64,000 nt of DNA from an uncultured Clostridium sp. (GCA_948466265.1 CAOJZU010000003.1:77714-141713), one strand, 5' to 3'; positions 29,319 to 40,808 are shown, numbered from the stretch's first letter. Translations and numbers: made by a program. Notes: generated by a model from the sequence alone, not told the origin.

Positions 29319-29445
29319 ACTATTCTCCAATTAATTATTTACTATTATAGTATGATACTTTTTTAATAAAATCAAGTATTTATTGTTTAACTTTATTGAC
29401 TTTTTTTATCTTATTAAGATTTTAATTGTAACTGTTAAAATTTGT

Positions 29446-29994
29446 CTATACCCAAATGATACATAAAAGAAGAATAATTCCAACAGTAATAAAAGTATAT
29501 CCCATAACTTTAACCATTTTTCTAAATGATTTTTCAGATTTAGGCATTGGATGTATCATATTCTTTCCAGCTTCATAACTAATTTTTGGCATATAGTTAC
29601 CTATAACCATAAAAAGTATTCCCAAAACTAAGCATACACTTTTTCCAACATAAACTGTGCTTCCTAATGGAACTTCTATCATAATAATATATAGGCATAC
29701 TGTAAGAATTGGAATAAACCATTCCATTATCTTTACAATTTTAGGCTTTTGACTATTTTTTAATTTATTTACTTTTTCTGTAAGCAATAGAATTACTGCC
29801 TGCAATATAGCCATAGTCAAAGGTAAACCAAATAATGCAAAATTCTTTGGTGCATAATTATCTGGCACATCATTTATTGTAAAATGTATTGGCATCTCAT
29901 CAGGTAATTTACTATATAATATTGCTCCTAATATAATTGGCAATAAACATATTAAAACAGTCAAAATTAAAGTTCTCCTATTTTTATTTTCCAT
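29446..29994 (-). CDS. SdpI-like membrane protein (DUF1648)
   Basis: 182 aa with five helices. YSKLPDEMPIHFTINDVPDNYAPK is the DUF1648 pattern and the C-terminal half fits SdpI. In Bacillus, SdpI gives immunity to SdpC toxin and holds SdpR at the membrane. Here it overlaps the ArsR-type regulator gene by 11 bases, as in the sdpRI operon. No sdpABC toxin genes are nearby, so the ligand may be a foreign peptide. Confidence 0.87.
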   Translation of the reverse strand: MENKNRRTLILTVLICLLPIILGAILYSKLPDEMPIHFTINDVPDNYAPKNFALFGLPLTMAILQAVILLLTEKVNKLKNSQKPKIVKIMEWFIPILTVCLYIIMIEVPLGSTVYVGKSVCLVLGILFMVIGNYMPKISYEAGKNMIHPMPKSEKSFRKMVKVMGYTFITVGIILLLCIIWV

Positions 29995-30259
29995 CTTTAT
30001 TTCCTCCTAAACTATAAATCCAAACTAAAACGTCCTCAAACACAGAACTATTTAGTTCATAAAATATAAAATTCTTTTGTTTTGCCTCAGTTATTAGATT
30101 TGCTTTTTTTAAATGTGATAAATGATAAGATACTGTTGCACTTGTTAAATTAAATTTGCTTGATATCTCTCCTGCTGTCTTTCGTCCATCTTTCAATAGT
30201 TCTAATATTTCTCTTCTTGCAGGATCACTAATTGCCTTTAGTGTTTCAGACATTCCCAT
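29984..30259 (-). CDS. ArsR/SdpR-type winged-helix repressor
   Basis: 91 aa: ALKAISDPARREILELL-type start, GRKTAGEISSKFNLTSATVS recognition helix, HLSHLKKANLITEAK. No cysteine metal site, consistent with SdpR and not with ArsR/SmtB sensors. It likely represses its own operon through the inverted repeats upstream. The start at 30259 follows GAGAGGTGA. Confidence 0.88.
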   Translation of the reverse strand: MGMSETLKAISDPARREILELLKDGRKTAGEISSKFNLTSATVSYHLSHLKKANLITEAKQKNFIFYELNSSVFEDVLVWIYSLGGNKDGK

Positions 30260-30292
30260 TATAATCACCTCTCTTAAGTTATTTCGATATAT

Positions 30293-30363
30293 ATCTAAAT
30301 AGATTATACTATACTCATATAAAGATGTCAATAACTATTTCGAAAATTATCTAAATAGTTATT
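30293..30363 (-). promoter_or_regulatory. Promoter region of sdpRI with inverted repeats
   Basis: AATAACTATTT at 30330-30340 pairs with AAATAGTTATT at 30353-30363 (11-bp arms, perfect), and ATCTAAATAGAT at 30293-30304 is a shorter inverted repeat of the same words. Such repeats around the promoter of an ArsR-like gene suggest autorepression. No direct evidence. Confidence 0.6.
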
Positions 30364-30402
30364 TAATAAAAAGACACTAAATTAAATTAGTGCCTCTTTT
30401 AA
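30364..30402 (-). terminator. Terminator after the zinc-ribbon gene
   Basis: On the minus strand AAAAGAGGCACTAA and TTTAGTGTCTTTTT form an imperfect stem followed by T-rich sequence, 9 bases past the stop of the 30411-30584 gene. Confidence 0.7.
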
Positions 30403-30410
30403 CTTTTACT

Positions 30411-30584
30411 CTAGTTATTTCTGTTGTTATTTTGTTGTTTTCTAGCTCTTCTACAATCTGGACATCTTACAGGACTATTTGTAAAACCTTTTTCAGCATA
30501 GAATTCTTGCTCACCAGCTGTAAAAACAAACTCTTTACCACAATCTTTGCATGTAAGAGTAATATCTTCATAATTTGTTTCCAT
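30411..30584 (-). CDS. Small zinc-ribbon protein (zinc-binding domain type)
   Basis: 57 aa: METNYEDITLTCKDCGKEF, then FTAGEQEFYAEKG, then VRCPDCRRARKQQ. Two CxxC pairs hold one zinc. This compact family (often annotated as probable zinc-binding domain protein) is common in Clostridia. The ATG at 30584 follows GGAGGTATGTGAA. Function unknown. Confidence 0.85.
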   Translation of the reverse strand: METNYEDITLTCKDCGKEFVFTAGEQEFYAEKGFTNSPVRCPDCRRARKQQNNNRNN

Positions 30585-30760
30585 TTTCACATACCTCCTT
30601 TTTTGAAATTGATTTGAATTAATTTTCTTACTTAACCAATCTAATAAAGAAGGTAAATACTATAAAAAATAAATTCTTTTTAGTTTCATATTTAGAAACT
30701 TATTTAAATATATCACATTTAAAATAAAAAAACAAGAAAAATATTAAAATATATCTCAAA

Positions 30761-31219
30761 TTAATTTTCTGTTTTACTATTAGCTTCATTATTAGCCTTT
30801 TTCTTCTCCTGCGAAACTTTGCTAGTATATGTTGCAGCAACCATAAGCATTATAAAGCTTCCAAACAAGAAAATAAAATATATAGTCGCAACAGGAGTTG
30901 ATGTTTGTACTCCCTCTGTATTTGCAAATAATCTATCATTATATTTGTATGCTGTAACAGTTTTTCCTTCTGGATATGTATATGTATCATGTGCATTTTC
31001 TAAGTCATATACTTTCCCATCATACCTAACTTCAACTTTATAAAATTTTGTTCTTGAACCAGTTTTTTTATTTACTATTTCTTCAGTTTTTGCACTTGTT
31101 ACAACCGCCTTAACTTCTTCATATTCAGGTTCTGCTCCATTCATAAAAAACCATAGCACAACTGTCAAAACTAAGCAAACAGCAAAAACTATCCACAAAA
31201 TCATAACTTTCTTTTTCAT
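30761..31219 (-). CDS. DUF3592-like membrane protein
   Basis: 152 aa with helices at residues 5-26 and about 110-132 and a beta-rich outer domain between (VKAVVTSAKTEEIV, YKVEVRYDGKVYDLE). This layout fits DUF3592-like proteins. The C-terminal tail is Lys/Asn rich and cytosolic. No function known; the gene stands alone. Confidence 0.68.
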   Translation of the reverse strand: MKKKVMILWIVFAVCLVLTVVLWFFMNGAEPEYEEVKAVVTSAKTEEIVNKKTGSRTKFYKVEVRYDGKVYDLENAHDTYTYPEGKTVTAYKYNDRLFANTEGVQTSTPVATIYFIFLFGSFIMLMVAATYTSKVSQEKKKANNEANSKTEN

Positions 31220-31315
31220 AATATCTCTCCCCTTTTTATTCTAATTTAAAAGAAGATTAGTTTATTACTAACCTTCTTTAAGTATAATTCTGCATATTAA
31301 TTTTGTCAATATACT

Positions 31316-31660
31316 TTACTTATAATTTTCTCTAACTTTCTCTGGAAGCGCATTTTCCTGAATTTCTTCCCATGAATGAACTCCTAGAACTCTTATTTCT
31401 AATTTCAAATATGCATTTTCTTTTAGCTCCCTGCTTGTTTTAAACTTTACTTCTTTTTTATTTCCTTTTTCATTATACGAGTTCAATGTATATTCATATT
31501 TCATATTATCTGTTACATCAAGCTTTGTAACTTTACTATTATCTATTTGTGTATAATAGATAGCCTCATAACATTCAAAAAAGTAATAACCCAACATACA
31601 AACCGCAAGTACTATGATAATTGCGATTATCATAAATATTTTATCTTTTATATTTTCCAT
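31316..31660 (-). CDS. YxeA/DUF1093-like lipoprotein-type protein
   Basis: 114 aa: one helix (residues 7-25), then YYFFECYEAIYYTQIDN and YEYTLNSYNEKGNKKEVKFK, the DUF1093 (YxeA) pattern with an OB-like fold. Members often sit beside BceAB-type transporters, and here the BceB-like gene starts its overlap 2 bases upstream. A role in peptide resistance is inferred from context. Confidence 0.8.
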   Translation of the reverse strand: MENIKDKIFMIIAIIIVLAVCMLGYYFFECYEAIYYTQIDNSKVTKLDVTDNMKYEYTLNSYNEKGNKKEVKFKTSRELKENAYLKLEIRVLGVHSWEEIQENALPEKVRENYK

Positions 31661-31662
31661 AT

Positions 31663-33753
31663 CTAATCCTCTCTAATAATATTTTTACTACCCAAATACG
31701 TTGCTAGGAAGTACACTCCATAAATCACACCTATAATAATAACTGTAGATATGATTGATGGTACTAGATCTCCTTTACTTGCAACTTCTGACATTATTTC
31801 TAAAGCAAATTGTATTCCAAAGATAGAATGTATAATTGCTAATATAAGTGGAGCTGCAAAAAATATTCCTATTTGTCTAAACAAAGCTTTATTTATCATT
31901 TTTTCATCACAACCAATCTTTCTTAAAATCAGATACCTTTCTTTATTATCTGAACTTTCTGTTAATTGTTTAAGTGCTAAAATTGCTGAACTTGCAATCA
32001 AAAATATTATCCCTAAATAAATCGCTATAAAAGTTATTATCGTTGCTAATCCTATACTTGACTCCATTACAGTAATTTTTGTTTGTCCGTCTATTTCTAA
32101 TCCATTACTTTCTAAATTTTGCACAAGCATAGAATCATTAGATTTAAACAAATTATCTATTTCTTCTTTTCCTTCATCAGAATTTGCATTGTAATTTGAA
32201 GCTAATATCAGTCTTGCTTTTTCATCTTCATTTAAAGGACAATTATCTGGAACTAATATAATTCCTGTATTTACATGCCCTCCTGTCATCTCTATATAAC
32301 CACTTTTGCATTCATTATATTTTGATTTATATTCTTTTCCTGCAATTTCTATTTTTTTATTTCCATCAGCTAATACCATATTTCTTATCTCTTTCATACT
32401 AGCAAAATTGCAAAGTATAATAATTTCATTATCACTTATACTATATTCTTCTATTTTATATAATCTTGCTATTTTATTATAGTCTGAAATCTTCACAATC
32501 TGTTCTGCTGTATCATATTGAAGCATTGGAAATTGAATCTTAATCTCATTTAGATTATCACCAAAGAACTCTCCCCAAGTCAAATTGTTACTTGCATATA
32601 TTGGAATCTCTACTATATCTTTTAGTACATTCATATCTAATCCATTATTTATCAAAGTATCCTTAATTGAAATTTTCGAATCTTCTCTTTGCTTTTCAGT
32701 TGTAACTATTTCCCTACCATATTTCACATATTTTTCAGGCAAATTAGCTATCTTAGTTAAATTTAAGTCTACAGGTGTCATCTCCAATAGATCTCTTTGC
32801 ATAGAATTTCTTAATGCTAAACTTGAAGAAAGAATAGATACTGTCATAAATAGCATTAAACATATAACACTCATACTTGCAACCATAGTATTAATTTTAT
32901 TATTTAACTGTCTTAACACAAACATATTTATATCTTTTAAATAGACTCCTTTGGCCTTCTGTACTATTTGCAAAATAAATCCAGATAATGACCAAAAAAT
33001 TAAAACTGTCCCGAGTTATCCCCATTAAAATAGGCTGTAGTAGCATTTCTGCTTTAGTCATAGATTTTATATCACTTGTTACTTTCCAATATGCATATCC
33101 AAGTATAGATACTCCAATTATAAATATCAAAGCAGAAAGAATAGGATTTTTCATTTTTATTTTCTCATTTTTCTTACTAGCATTTAATAAACTTATTAAT
33201 TTATATCTTGAAACAGTTACAGTATTAAAAAACATTACTGCACTATACATTACTGCAAAATATATACATGTTTTTAAACAAGCATCTCCAGAAAATACAA
33301 ACTTAAATCCACTCATATCTGCTTCAAACATTTTAGCAACTAATATAGACATAAATTGGGATGCAAATATACCAATAATTAGCCCAATTACAAGTGATAT
33401 AACTCCTACAAATATTGTCTCCATTAATATTATTTTAGAAATTTGTCTTTTCCCCATTCCAAGTGTCATATATATTCCAAATTCTTTTTTCCTTCTATTA
33501 ATCAAAAACTTATTTGCATATACAATTAATAATCCTAAAACAACTGCAACAAATACAGATACATATCCGGAGTGTTGATATCATCAATTTAATAATCTCT
33601 CTTTGCGAACCGTGATACCTCTAACATAGCTTGCTGACTATCTAAAGAATTGAACATATAAAAAATACTAACTCCAAGTACTAATGTTAAAAAATATATT
33701 GCATAATCTTTTATACTTTTTTTCATATTATTAAAAGATAATTTAAATAACAT
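31663..33753 (-). CDS. BceB-like FtsX permease, peptide resistance (three CGGN sites)
   Basis: Joined 695-aa permease. Sites at 33610 (VSGSQ), 33567 (STLGYVSVF) and 33011 (GITGTVLIFW) are each read as Gly; length 2091 = 3 x 696 + 3. BceB features: helix at residues 18-36, NRRKKEFGIYMTLGMGKRQ near residue 80, a large outer domain (about 280-500), and FtsX helices at the end. Such permeases sense and detoxify lipid-II-binding peptides such as bacitracin. Overlaps the ATPase gene by 11 bases. Confidence 0.9.
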
Positions 33754-34513
33754 CGTTTAAATCACCTCCAAGAAGTGTTTGTACTTCAATTATCTTTTCA
33801 AAAAATTGCTTTCTTGTATCATTTCCTTTTACAAGCTCATTGAAAATTTTTCCATCTCTTATAAATATAATTCTATTAGCATAACTTGCAGAAAAAGCGT
33901 CATGCGTTACCATTAAAATTGTAGCACCCATTTTTTGATTCAAAAACTCAAAATTTTCAAGTAATTGTCTAGCAGATTTACTATCTAATGCACCTGTTGG
34001 TTCATCTGCTAATACTAATTTTGGATTTGTAATAATGGCTCTGCTTGATGCCACCCTTTGTTTTTGCCCTCCTGAAATCTGATATGGATATTTATTTAAA
34101 ATTTCTTTAATACCTAATTTATCTGCAATTTCTTCTACCCTTCTTTCAATTTCTTTAGAATTTACTTTCCCGAATTGTTAAAGCAATAGCAATATTTTCA
34201 TAAGCAGTCAATGTATCTAACAAATTAAAATCTTGAAAAATAAATCCTAACTCTTCTCTTCTAAATTTATTTAGCTTATTTCCTTTTAACTTTGTTATAT
34301 CTTCACCATTAACTAAAATATGCCCGGCTAGTAACCTTATCTATTGTAGAAATTATATTTAGCAAAGTAGATTTACCGAGATCCACTTGCTCCCATAATT
34401 CCAAGAAATTCACCTTTTTCTACATCAAAACTAATGTTATCTATTGCTTTCGTTAGGTTAGATTTGTTTCCATAATATTTTTCTATGTTTTTTACTTCTA
34501 ATACTTTTTCCAT
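33743..34513 (-). CDS. BceA-like ABC transporter ATPase (three CGGN sites)
   Basis: Joined 255-aa ATPase. CGGN at 34376 (ASGSGKST, Walker A), 34324 (VTSGHILV) and 34170 (LTIGKVNS) read as Gly; 771 = 3 x 256 + 3. Also ISGGQKQR, VLADEPTGALD and the H-loop VTHD. It powers the BceB-like permease. ATG at 34513 follows AAAGGAG. A TNACA-N4-TGTAA operator lies about 80 bases upstream. Confidence 0.93.
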
Positions 34514-34585
34514 AAATAAAAACTCCTTTCAATCTAACCATATTATAAACCATTTCATTTACAATTCCTATTGATTTATATTACA

Positions 34586-34609
34586 TTTACCTTACACTTT
34601 TGTAAGGTA
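34586..34609 (-). promoter_or_regulatory. BceR-type operator of the bceAB-like operon
   Basis: TTACCTTACA-CTTT-TGTAAGGTAA, a perfect 10-bp inverted repeat, containing TTACA-N4-TGTAA (34592-34605). A TATAAT -10 (minus strand) is near 34544, about 50 bases downstream, the spacing seen at the mtgA promoter. Likely target of the BceR-like regulator at 42391. Confidence 0.75.
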
Positions 34610-34611
34610 AG

Positions 34612-34639
34612 AAAAAATGCCTTTTTAGTAGGCATTTTT
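34612..34639 (-). terminator. Terminator after the first ATPase-FtsX fusion gene
   Basis: AAAAATGCC and GGCATTTTT form a 9-bp stem with a 10-base loop and T-runs on both strands. It lies between the 34776 stop and the bceAB-like promoter. The stretch 34640-34775 shows no gene. Confidence 0.75.
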
Positions 34640-34775
34640 ATTCTATATTATCTCTAATTCCCTTTCTTTTGTTTCCTCATCATATTTTCCAATATATAAT
34701 ATTGCATTATAAATTGCAATATTAATCAATTTTGCCTTTAATTTTTCTTACATTCTCTGTTTTTGTTTATAATCT

Positions 34776-37055
34776 TTATTCTATATCATTTCTTTTGAAT
34801 ATCTCAGCTGGTGTTTTTCTTAACACTTTAAATAATGGCAATAATCCTGCAAATATATTAAAAGCATATATTAATAACATACCTATTCCAACTGTCCCTA
34901 TATTCACAATAAACCAAGACGAAAACTCAGTAACGATAGTTAAAGACTTTAATATGTATGTCATAAAAATTGCACCGTGGTAGACTTATACATGTTGTAA
35001 TAGCCACAATTTCTCCTATGAACATTTTATATATGCCAAATTTCTTCACTCCCACACCCCTTAGCACGCCGAATCTCCTTTATTCTTGCTAAAAAAGATG
35101 CTCTAATAATTAAATAAATTTCTATTAATGATATAACAAGAGCAATACTAGCAAAAGTAACAGTATTTGATATTATATCTTTTCTTTCTTCTTGATTTAT
35201 TGCTTTGTCCCTTTCATACTTTTCACTAATGTTTAAATTATATTCGCTTTTGATTGTATTCAATGCTTCATTCTTATCTTTTGGATATACCATAGCAACA
35301 ACATTTTTTTCTGTATAAGTAGAAGAATTTATTCTATATTGGTCTTTTGTCATAATTCCCTCTCCTATACTTTGGCAAATCAAATTGTACTTCACTGTAT
35401 TATTATTTACTAAATAATCTTGCCTGTTTGTTTTACTATCATAATATCCTACAACTGTAAGTTTATTGTTATTGACTTTTTCATCTATTGTTTTATTTAA
35501 TTTTATATCGTCTTTATTAATTACATTTATAATAACTTCATAGTCATTCTCTGGTAATCTTCCTTCTATAATTGCTATATCATTTAAATATAAATTATAG
35601 TCTAAAACTTTTATTCTTTGTTTTTCTGTATTACCATCAAAGAAATACATACTTTTCATAACACCATCTAAATTTGTATTATTTATCAAGTTAATAAACA
35701 TATTTTTATTTGTATAAATTGAATAAGTTCCCCTATCTACAAAACCGACAACTGTAAAATCTTTCATATTATCCATCATAATTTTTTTATCTAATATTTC
35801 TTCTTCTCTTTTTATCCCCATACATATTGTGTCATTTGCTTGATCTATAATCATTCTGTCATAAATCATTTTATCTAAAACTATTTCATATTCATTATTT
35901 GGCATTTTCCCTTTTACTATATCAACATTTGAAATTGTATCAATACTACAAAGCGAGCCCTCAAATGCATAAGTTTCTCCTGATGTCTGATAATAATCAT
36001 CAAATTTTATTTTAAAGTTTATAATACTATTTCCTGGCAAAATATAATCTACGCTATCTAAATTTTCGCATTTTGTGAAATCTTCTACACTTATTTCACT
36101 TCCTTCTATCTGCAAATAATTTTTATCAGCTCTTATAAAATCACTTTCTTTTATAGTAGTTATGCCTTTTACATTGCAAACTGCATACATAATAAACATA
36201 CTAGATATAAAAAAGCCTGCAAGTAATATTTTTCTTAAAGGTGAATATTTACAAATTTTCTTTCCACCATTTATACAGGCTTCCAAAAAATTGTTTATAT
36301 TGCCATATTTTGTTTTTAAACTTTCATTGTTAGGCTTTTCTAAATCGTATGCTAACTCCTTTACATTTGTATTATTTTCATAATCTTTTATAACTTTTCC
36401 GATCTTGCATTTCTATTATTCTTGAAGCAAATTGTTTTGCTAAAGTTATTTCATGCGTTACTAAAATAACTAATTTTTCTTTAGATATTGCTTTTATAAT
36501 TTTCATAATTTCTAATGAATTATTGCTATCTAAATTACCTGTTGGTTCATCTGCAATTATTATATTAGGATTTTTCACAATAGCCCTTGCAATTCCGAAG
36601 TCTCTGTTTTTCTCCTCCTGAAAGCATTTTTGCAGGTCTATTTCTATACCTATACATGTTAACTTTTTTAAGTACACAATCAACTCTTTTTTTTATTTCT
36701 TCTTTTCCTTTTATTCCTATTAGCTTTAAACTAATTGCAACGTTTTCATATACAGTTTGTTCTTCTAGTAGTTTATAATCTTGAAAGATATAACCTATAT
36801 TCATATTTCTAATTTCGTCTATTTTATATGGACTTTTTCCTGTTATTTTTTCTTTCTTTATATATATACTCCCATTATTTATTTTATCAAGTCCACCTAT
36901 AGCATTTAAAAGCGTTGTCTTCCCGTGCCCCTGATTCACCGAAGAATTGCCACTAATCCATTATCTTTAAATTCAAGTGAAATATTATTTATTATATGTA
37001 TTTCATTATTTCTTCCCTTATTAAAATATTTATTTACATTTTCTAATCTTACCAT
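34776..37055 (-). CDS. ABC ATPase-FtsX permease fusion (six CGGN sites)
   Basis: Joined 757-aa protein; 2280 = 3 x 758 + 6. N-terminal ATPase (about 1-220): ILGESGAGKTT (sites 36939 and 36923 both within Walker A), GGEKQRLGIARA (36595), IADEPTGNLD, EMQDGKVIKD (36399). Then a helix near 265, a large outer domain, and FtsX helices with IKEIGVLRGVG (35069) and SLPGAIFMTY (34975). Without the glycine reading this is six scraps. Probably exports or counters antimicrobial peptides. Start at 37055 follows GAGGTGG, 4 bases after the next fusion gene stops. Confidence 0.92.
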
Positions 37056-37058
37056 ATC

Positions 37059-39353
37059 TTACACCACCTCATTATATGAACTTATTAGGGGATCTTTGAA
37101 TACTATTCTTGTAAATCTTCTAGTTAAAAGTTTTGTCATTAAAAATATTATAGCGTATATTAGTAAATACTCAGTTATATTTAAACAAGAAATTAGTTTT
37201 GTAAAATATGGTACATATAAGATTTGAGATTTTATTAATTGCATTACAAAAACAACGCTCACATAGGCAAGACTATAATTTATAAATAATTCTGTATATA
37301 CTATCTTTTTTATTTCTTTATGCTTTGCCCCTAACACTCTTAAAGTTGTATAATAAGTATTCCTTGACTTTAGTATTATTTTTATTATGAAATACGAAAT
37401 AAAGAATAATGTAAAAACTAAAATTATAGTTAACGTTAATTTGGCAATCTTAATACCTTCTACTTCCTTTTTAAAGTCGTCAAACATCACTTTATAATCT
37501 GTAACTCTTTTTGCTGTAATCCCTATATTGTTTAACTCTTTTATAGTATTATTAATCTTATCTATATCTTTCACATAAATGCTTGATTGATAAAGTGGCT
37601 TTTTAAATAATTTATTAAAATCTTCTTCATTTATAAATATCCTATTTTCACTAAATAAATCATATCCAGTCATTTTAGTAAAGTTTTTCTCTGTATATGT
37701 ACTTAATATTTTAAGTTCTATTTCATCATTGTAATAAATATTATCTACAAAAATTGTTATTGATTGATTTTTGATATTTCCTTTTTGCAATTGATACTTT
37801 AAATCGTCATTAACTAAAACTGAACCCTCCTTAACCATTTCGCTTGGAACAATATTAAAATTTTCCGTTTTATAATATTTCCCATTAAATAGATATGATA
37901 TTTCACTATATCTTTTATTAATTGGTGCAATTAAACTATCTAAAAATTCGCTATTTGCATATATATATGAAAATCTTTGTAAATTTTCTTCATCACCTCC
38001 GAGCATAACTAATACCAACGATTTTTGCTCTAACAGAGTCTTTATATTCACCATCTGAATTAAAAGTTTTCCCAAGACTTACTCCTAGAGAAGTATCTAA
38101 CAATTCATCTAGATTATTTTTAACTTTTATAGATGGATTTTTCGGATTTACTTTTAATACTACTTCATTTTCATTTTCTGGCATTCTTCCTATATCAAGT
38201 TTGCCTTCAAATGTATCTATCAAATAGGCATATCCACTTATACTAATATTATAATCATACATAACCATATCACTGTTCATAAAATACTCTTTTGCTTTTC
38301 TATCATACAATCCTATGTATCCGTCTAATATATAATCATTTTTTACAATAGCATTTATATTATTATTTTCTTCAATTTTTTTATAATCTTCTTCTGTAAA
38401 TGATGTTTTATCTTGTTTCTTTATTAGTATTCTATTATCTGATAAATCATTAAAGTTCACACGTGAATATGTTTCGCTTGCTTCTGTTTCTTTAGCTTTA
38501 AGAATTGTATATTCTGTAAAAAATGATATTATCATAAAAAGAAATACAAAAAATAATAATAAAAATTTTGAAACTATGTTAAATGTATTTCTAATTCCTA
38601 ATTTATAACTATTAATTAAACTATGTTTAGCTTTTGGCTGTTTTAATTGATTTAGAGGTATTTCTTTTATTGGATCTTTTGTTGTTTTATCTTCTATAAT
38701 GATACCATCTTTCATTTTGATAATTCTTGTTGCACACTCTTCTACTTGTTCTACATTATGCGTTACCATAATTATAAGTTTGTCTTTTGCAATCTCTTTT
38801 AATATCTTAATAACTTCACTTGCCGATTTTATATCTAAGTTTCCGTGTTGGCTCATCAAGAGCTATAATTGGAGTGTTCTGTACAATTGCTCTTGCTATT
38901 GCGACTCTTTGCTTTTGTCCACCTGATAATTTAGAAACTTTCGTATTCTTAAACTCTGTAAGACCTACCCTATCTATCATTTCTAATATTTTATTTTTAA
39001 CTTTTTGTTTTTTATATCCATTTAATAATAAAGCCAGCTCCACATTTTGATAAACTGTATAGCTATTTACTAAATTAAAATTTTGAAAAATATTTGAGAC
39101 ATACTTTCTTCTATATTCTTCAAATTCTTTTTCAGTATAATGGCTTGTCTCCTTTCCATTTATATACATTTCACCTTCTTCATAACTGTCTAGTCCTGAT
39201 ATAATATTTAATAACGTTGTTTTTCCACTTCCTGATTCGCCTGTAATTACTACAAATTCTCCCAAATTTAACTCTAAATCTACTCTACTAATTCCTGTTC
39301 CGTATAATCCCATTTTTATAATATATTTTAGTTACATTTTCTAGCTTTAACAT
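37059..39353 (-). CDS. Second ABC ATPase-FtsX permease fusion (three CGGN sites)
   Basis: Joined 763-aa protein; 2295 = 3 x 764 + 3. ATG at 39353 follows GGGAG; MLKLENVTKIYYKNGII reaches the first site (39300, Gly before TGISRVDL). Walker A GESGSGKTT is intact; site 38843 gives LDEPTGNLDI; site 37999 gives ISYAGGDEENL in the outer domain. C-terminal FtsX helices end in YNEVV. Paralogue of the downstream fusion and probably partner of it in one transporter. Confidence 0.92.
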
Positions 39354-39370
39354 TATCTTCAATCTCCCAT

Positions 39371-40102
39371 TTATTTTTTTGTTATGTAATTATACATTTG
39401 TTTCGTATTATTTCTTATTAAGTCTTCACTCATTTCACTTGCCTGTATAGGCTTTATAATACTGTCTTTATACTTAATATACACATTTGAGCCTATATAC
39501 ATCTTATTTCCGATATAATTATTATATTTTATTATTATATCTGTAGCTTTTATAATATCTTCATAAGTTTCAGTTTCTATATAAGTCTCATATACTAGTA
39601 ACCATTTCTCCTGTTTTATAAATCCATGTTTACAATCTTCATAATGTTCATCTATTACAAACTTATTCCTATCTTCATCTTTCCAATTCTCAAAATAATA
39701 TTTATGTAATCTGTCATTTGCATCATGCATAAAAATATTTTTATAACTAACAAATACAGCATGAATTTCCTCATTTGGGTAATCTTCTATTTTATAAGAA
39801 TATAAACCATTTTCAAACCAATTTACTTTAATAGGTATTTCCTGAACATTTGCATGTAATGATTGTTCTATTATACTAATTCTCTTTTGGTTTGCATTGA
39901 TTTTGAATATATCATTAAATATATAAAAAGCAAGTATTAAAGCAAGTATAGTAAAAATTAACTTACCTTTTATTTTTTTTTTGCTGCTATTAAACATTTT
40001 ATTATATTCTTTATCAATATCCATTTTGTACTTGTTAATTTTATGCATATCTTTATTATCTATATAGCTTTCAATTTCTTTCCAATCATTTTTATTTTCC
40101 AT
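39371..40102 (-). CDS. Hypothetical membrane protein next to the ABC-FtsX operon
   Basis: 243 aa: a cytosolic charged N-terminus (1-45), one helix near 48-65, then a soluble outer domain with many Tyr, Glu and Lys. It is 17 bases upstream of the fusion genes on the same strand and may sense or assist the transporter. No family recognised. Confidence 0.62.
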   Translation of the reverse strand: MENKNDWKEIESYIDNKDMHKINKYKMDIDKEYNKMFNSSKKKIKGKLIFTILALILAFYIFNDIFKINANQKRISIIEQSLHANVQEIPIKVNWFENGLYSYKIEDYPNEEIHAVFVSYKNIFMHDANDRLHKYYFENWKDEDRNKFVIDEHYEDCKHGFIKQEKWLLVYETYIETETYEDIIKATDIIIKYNNYIGNKMYIGSNVYIKYKDSIIKPIQASEMSEDLIRNNTKQMYNYITKK

Positions 40103-40352
40103 ATATGAATTTCCTTTTATAAATTTGATTTATTATGATTATATATTATCATAATAAGTGCATCTGTGCAATATACTTTGTTTTAAGCTTTATTTCGTTA
40201 GTTTGCTTAATAATTTTTAACTTTTTGACTTTTTAAGACTATTTTTGATAGTTTTGTATTATTTGTGTTTAAATATTTCCTGAGTTTAGTGAAAAGCTAC
40301 AACTCATTACACGAGTGAGAGGTGAACCGTTTCTATAAGGAGGATTTTCACA

Positions 40353-40808
40353 ATGAAAAAACGTTTCATTTCTATGATTATGGCTCTTGCTATGGTGATG
40401 AGCCCCTATGTACAGGCTTCCGCAGCGGAAATTTCTGCTGATAGTTCTACTGAAGTTTCTGTTGATGCAGGAATTGAGCCTCAGGATGTTAACTATCTGA
40501 GAGAATTAAGGGGAATGCAGATTTACAATGGTCATCCTGAGACCATAGAAGTAACCCCTGCAAGTGGAACCAATCTTAAATTTGTTGGACATGTGGACGG
40601 AACTCAGAGTGGAGTTAAGATGGAAGTCACCAAAAATGGCGGTTGGTGGCCGTCTAAGACAGTAACAGTTTACGCTGGAGCTAATCAGGGTGTCTATGAT
40701 CTTATCAACAACTGCAACGGTGAAAAGTACACGATAAAGATGACATTTACGGGAAGTTTCAGCCCTGTTGCGGTGTGGGGGTATTTCACTCAATCGGATT
40801 ACGCCTAA
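40353..40808 (+). CDS. Secreted hypothetical protein of foreign composition
   Basis: 151 aa with a clear signal peptide (MKKRFISMIMALAMVMSPYV, cleavage likely after QASAA). The mature part is about 125 aa, beta-rich, without cysteines except one (NNCNG). GC content and codon choice are well above the neighbours. It has several out-of-frame CGG but none in frame, unlike cassette gene A. ATG follows AAGGAGG. Function unknown; a secreted adhesin-like or bacteriocin-like role would be a guess. Confidence 0.7.
   Translation: MKKRFISMIMALAMVMSPYVQASAAEISADSSTEVSVDAGIEPQDVNYLRELRGMQIYNGHPETIEVTPASGTNLKFVGHVDGTQSGVKMEVTKNGGWWPSKTVTVYAGANQGVYDLINNCNGEKYTIKMTFTGSFSPVAVWGYFTQSDYA

Noticed and set aside
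33011..39302. Classical slippery-site programmed frameshifting
   Set aside because: No common slippery heptamer, Shine-Dalgarno-like stimulator or downstream hairpin accompanies the sites, and P-site codons vary widely.
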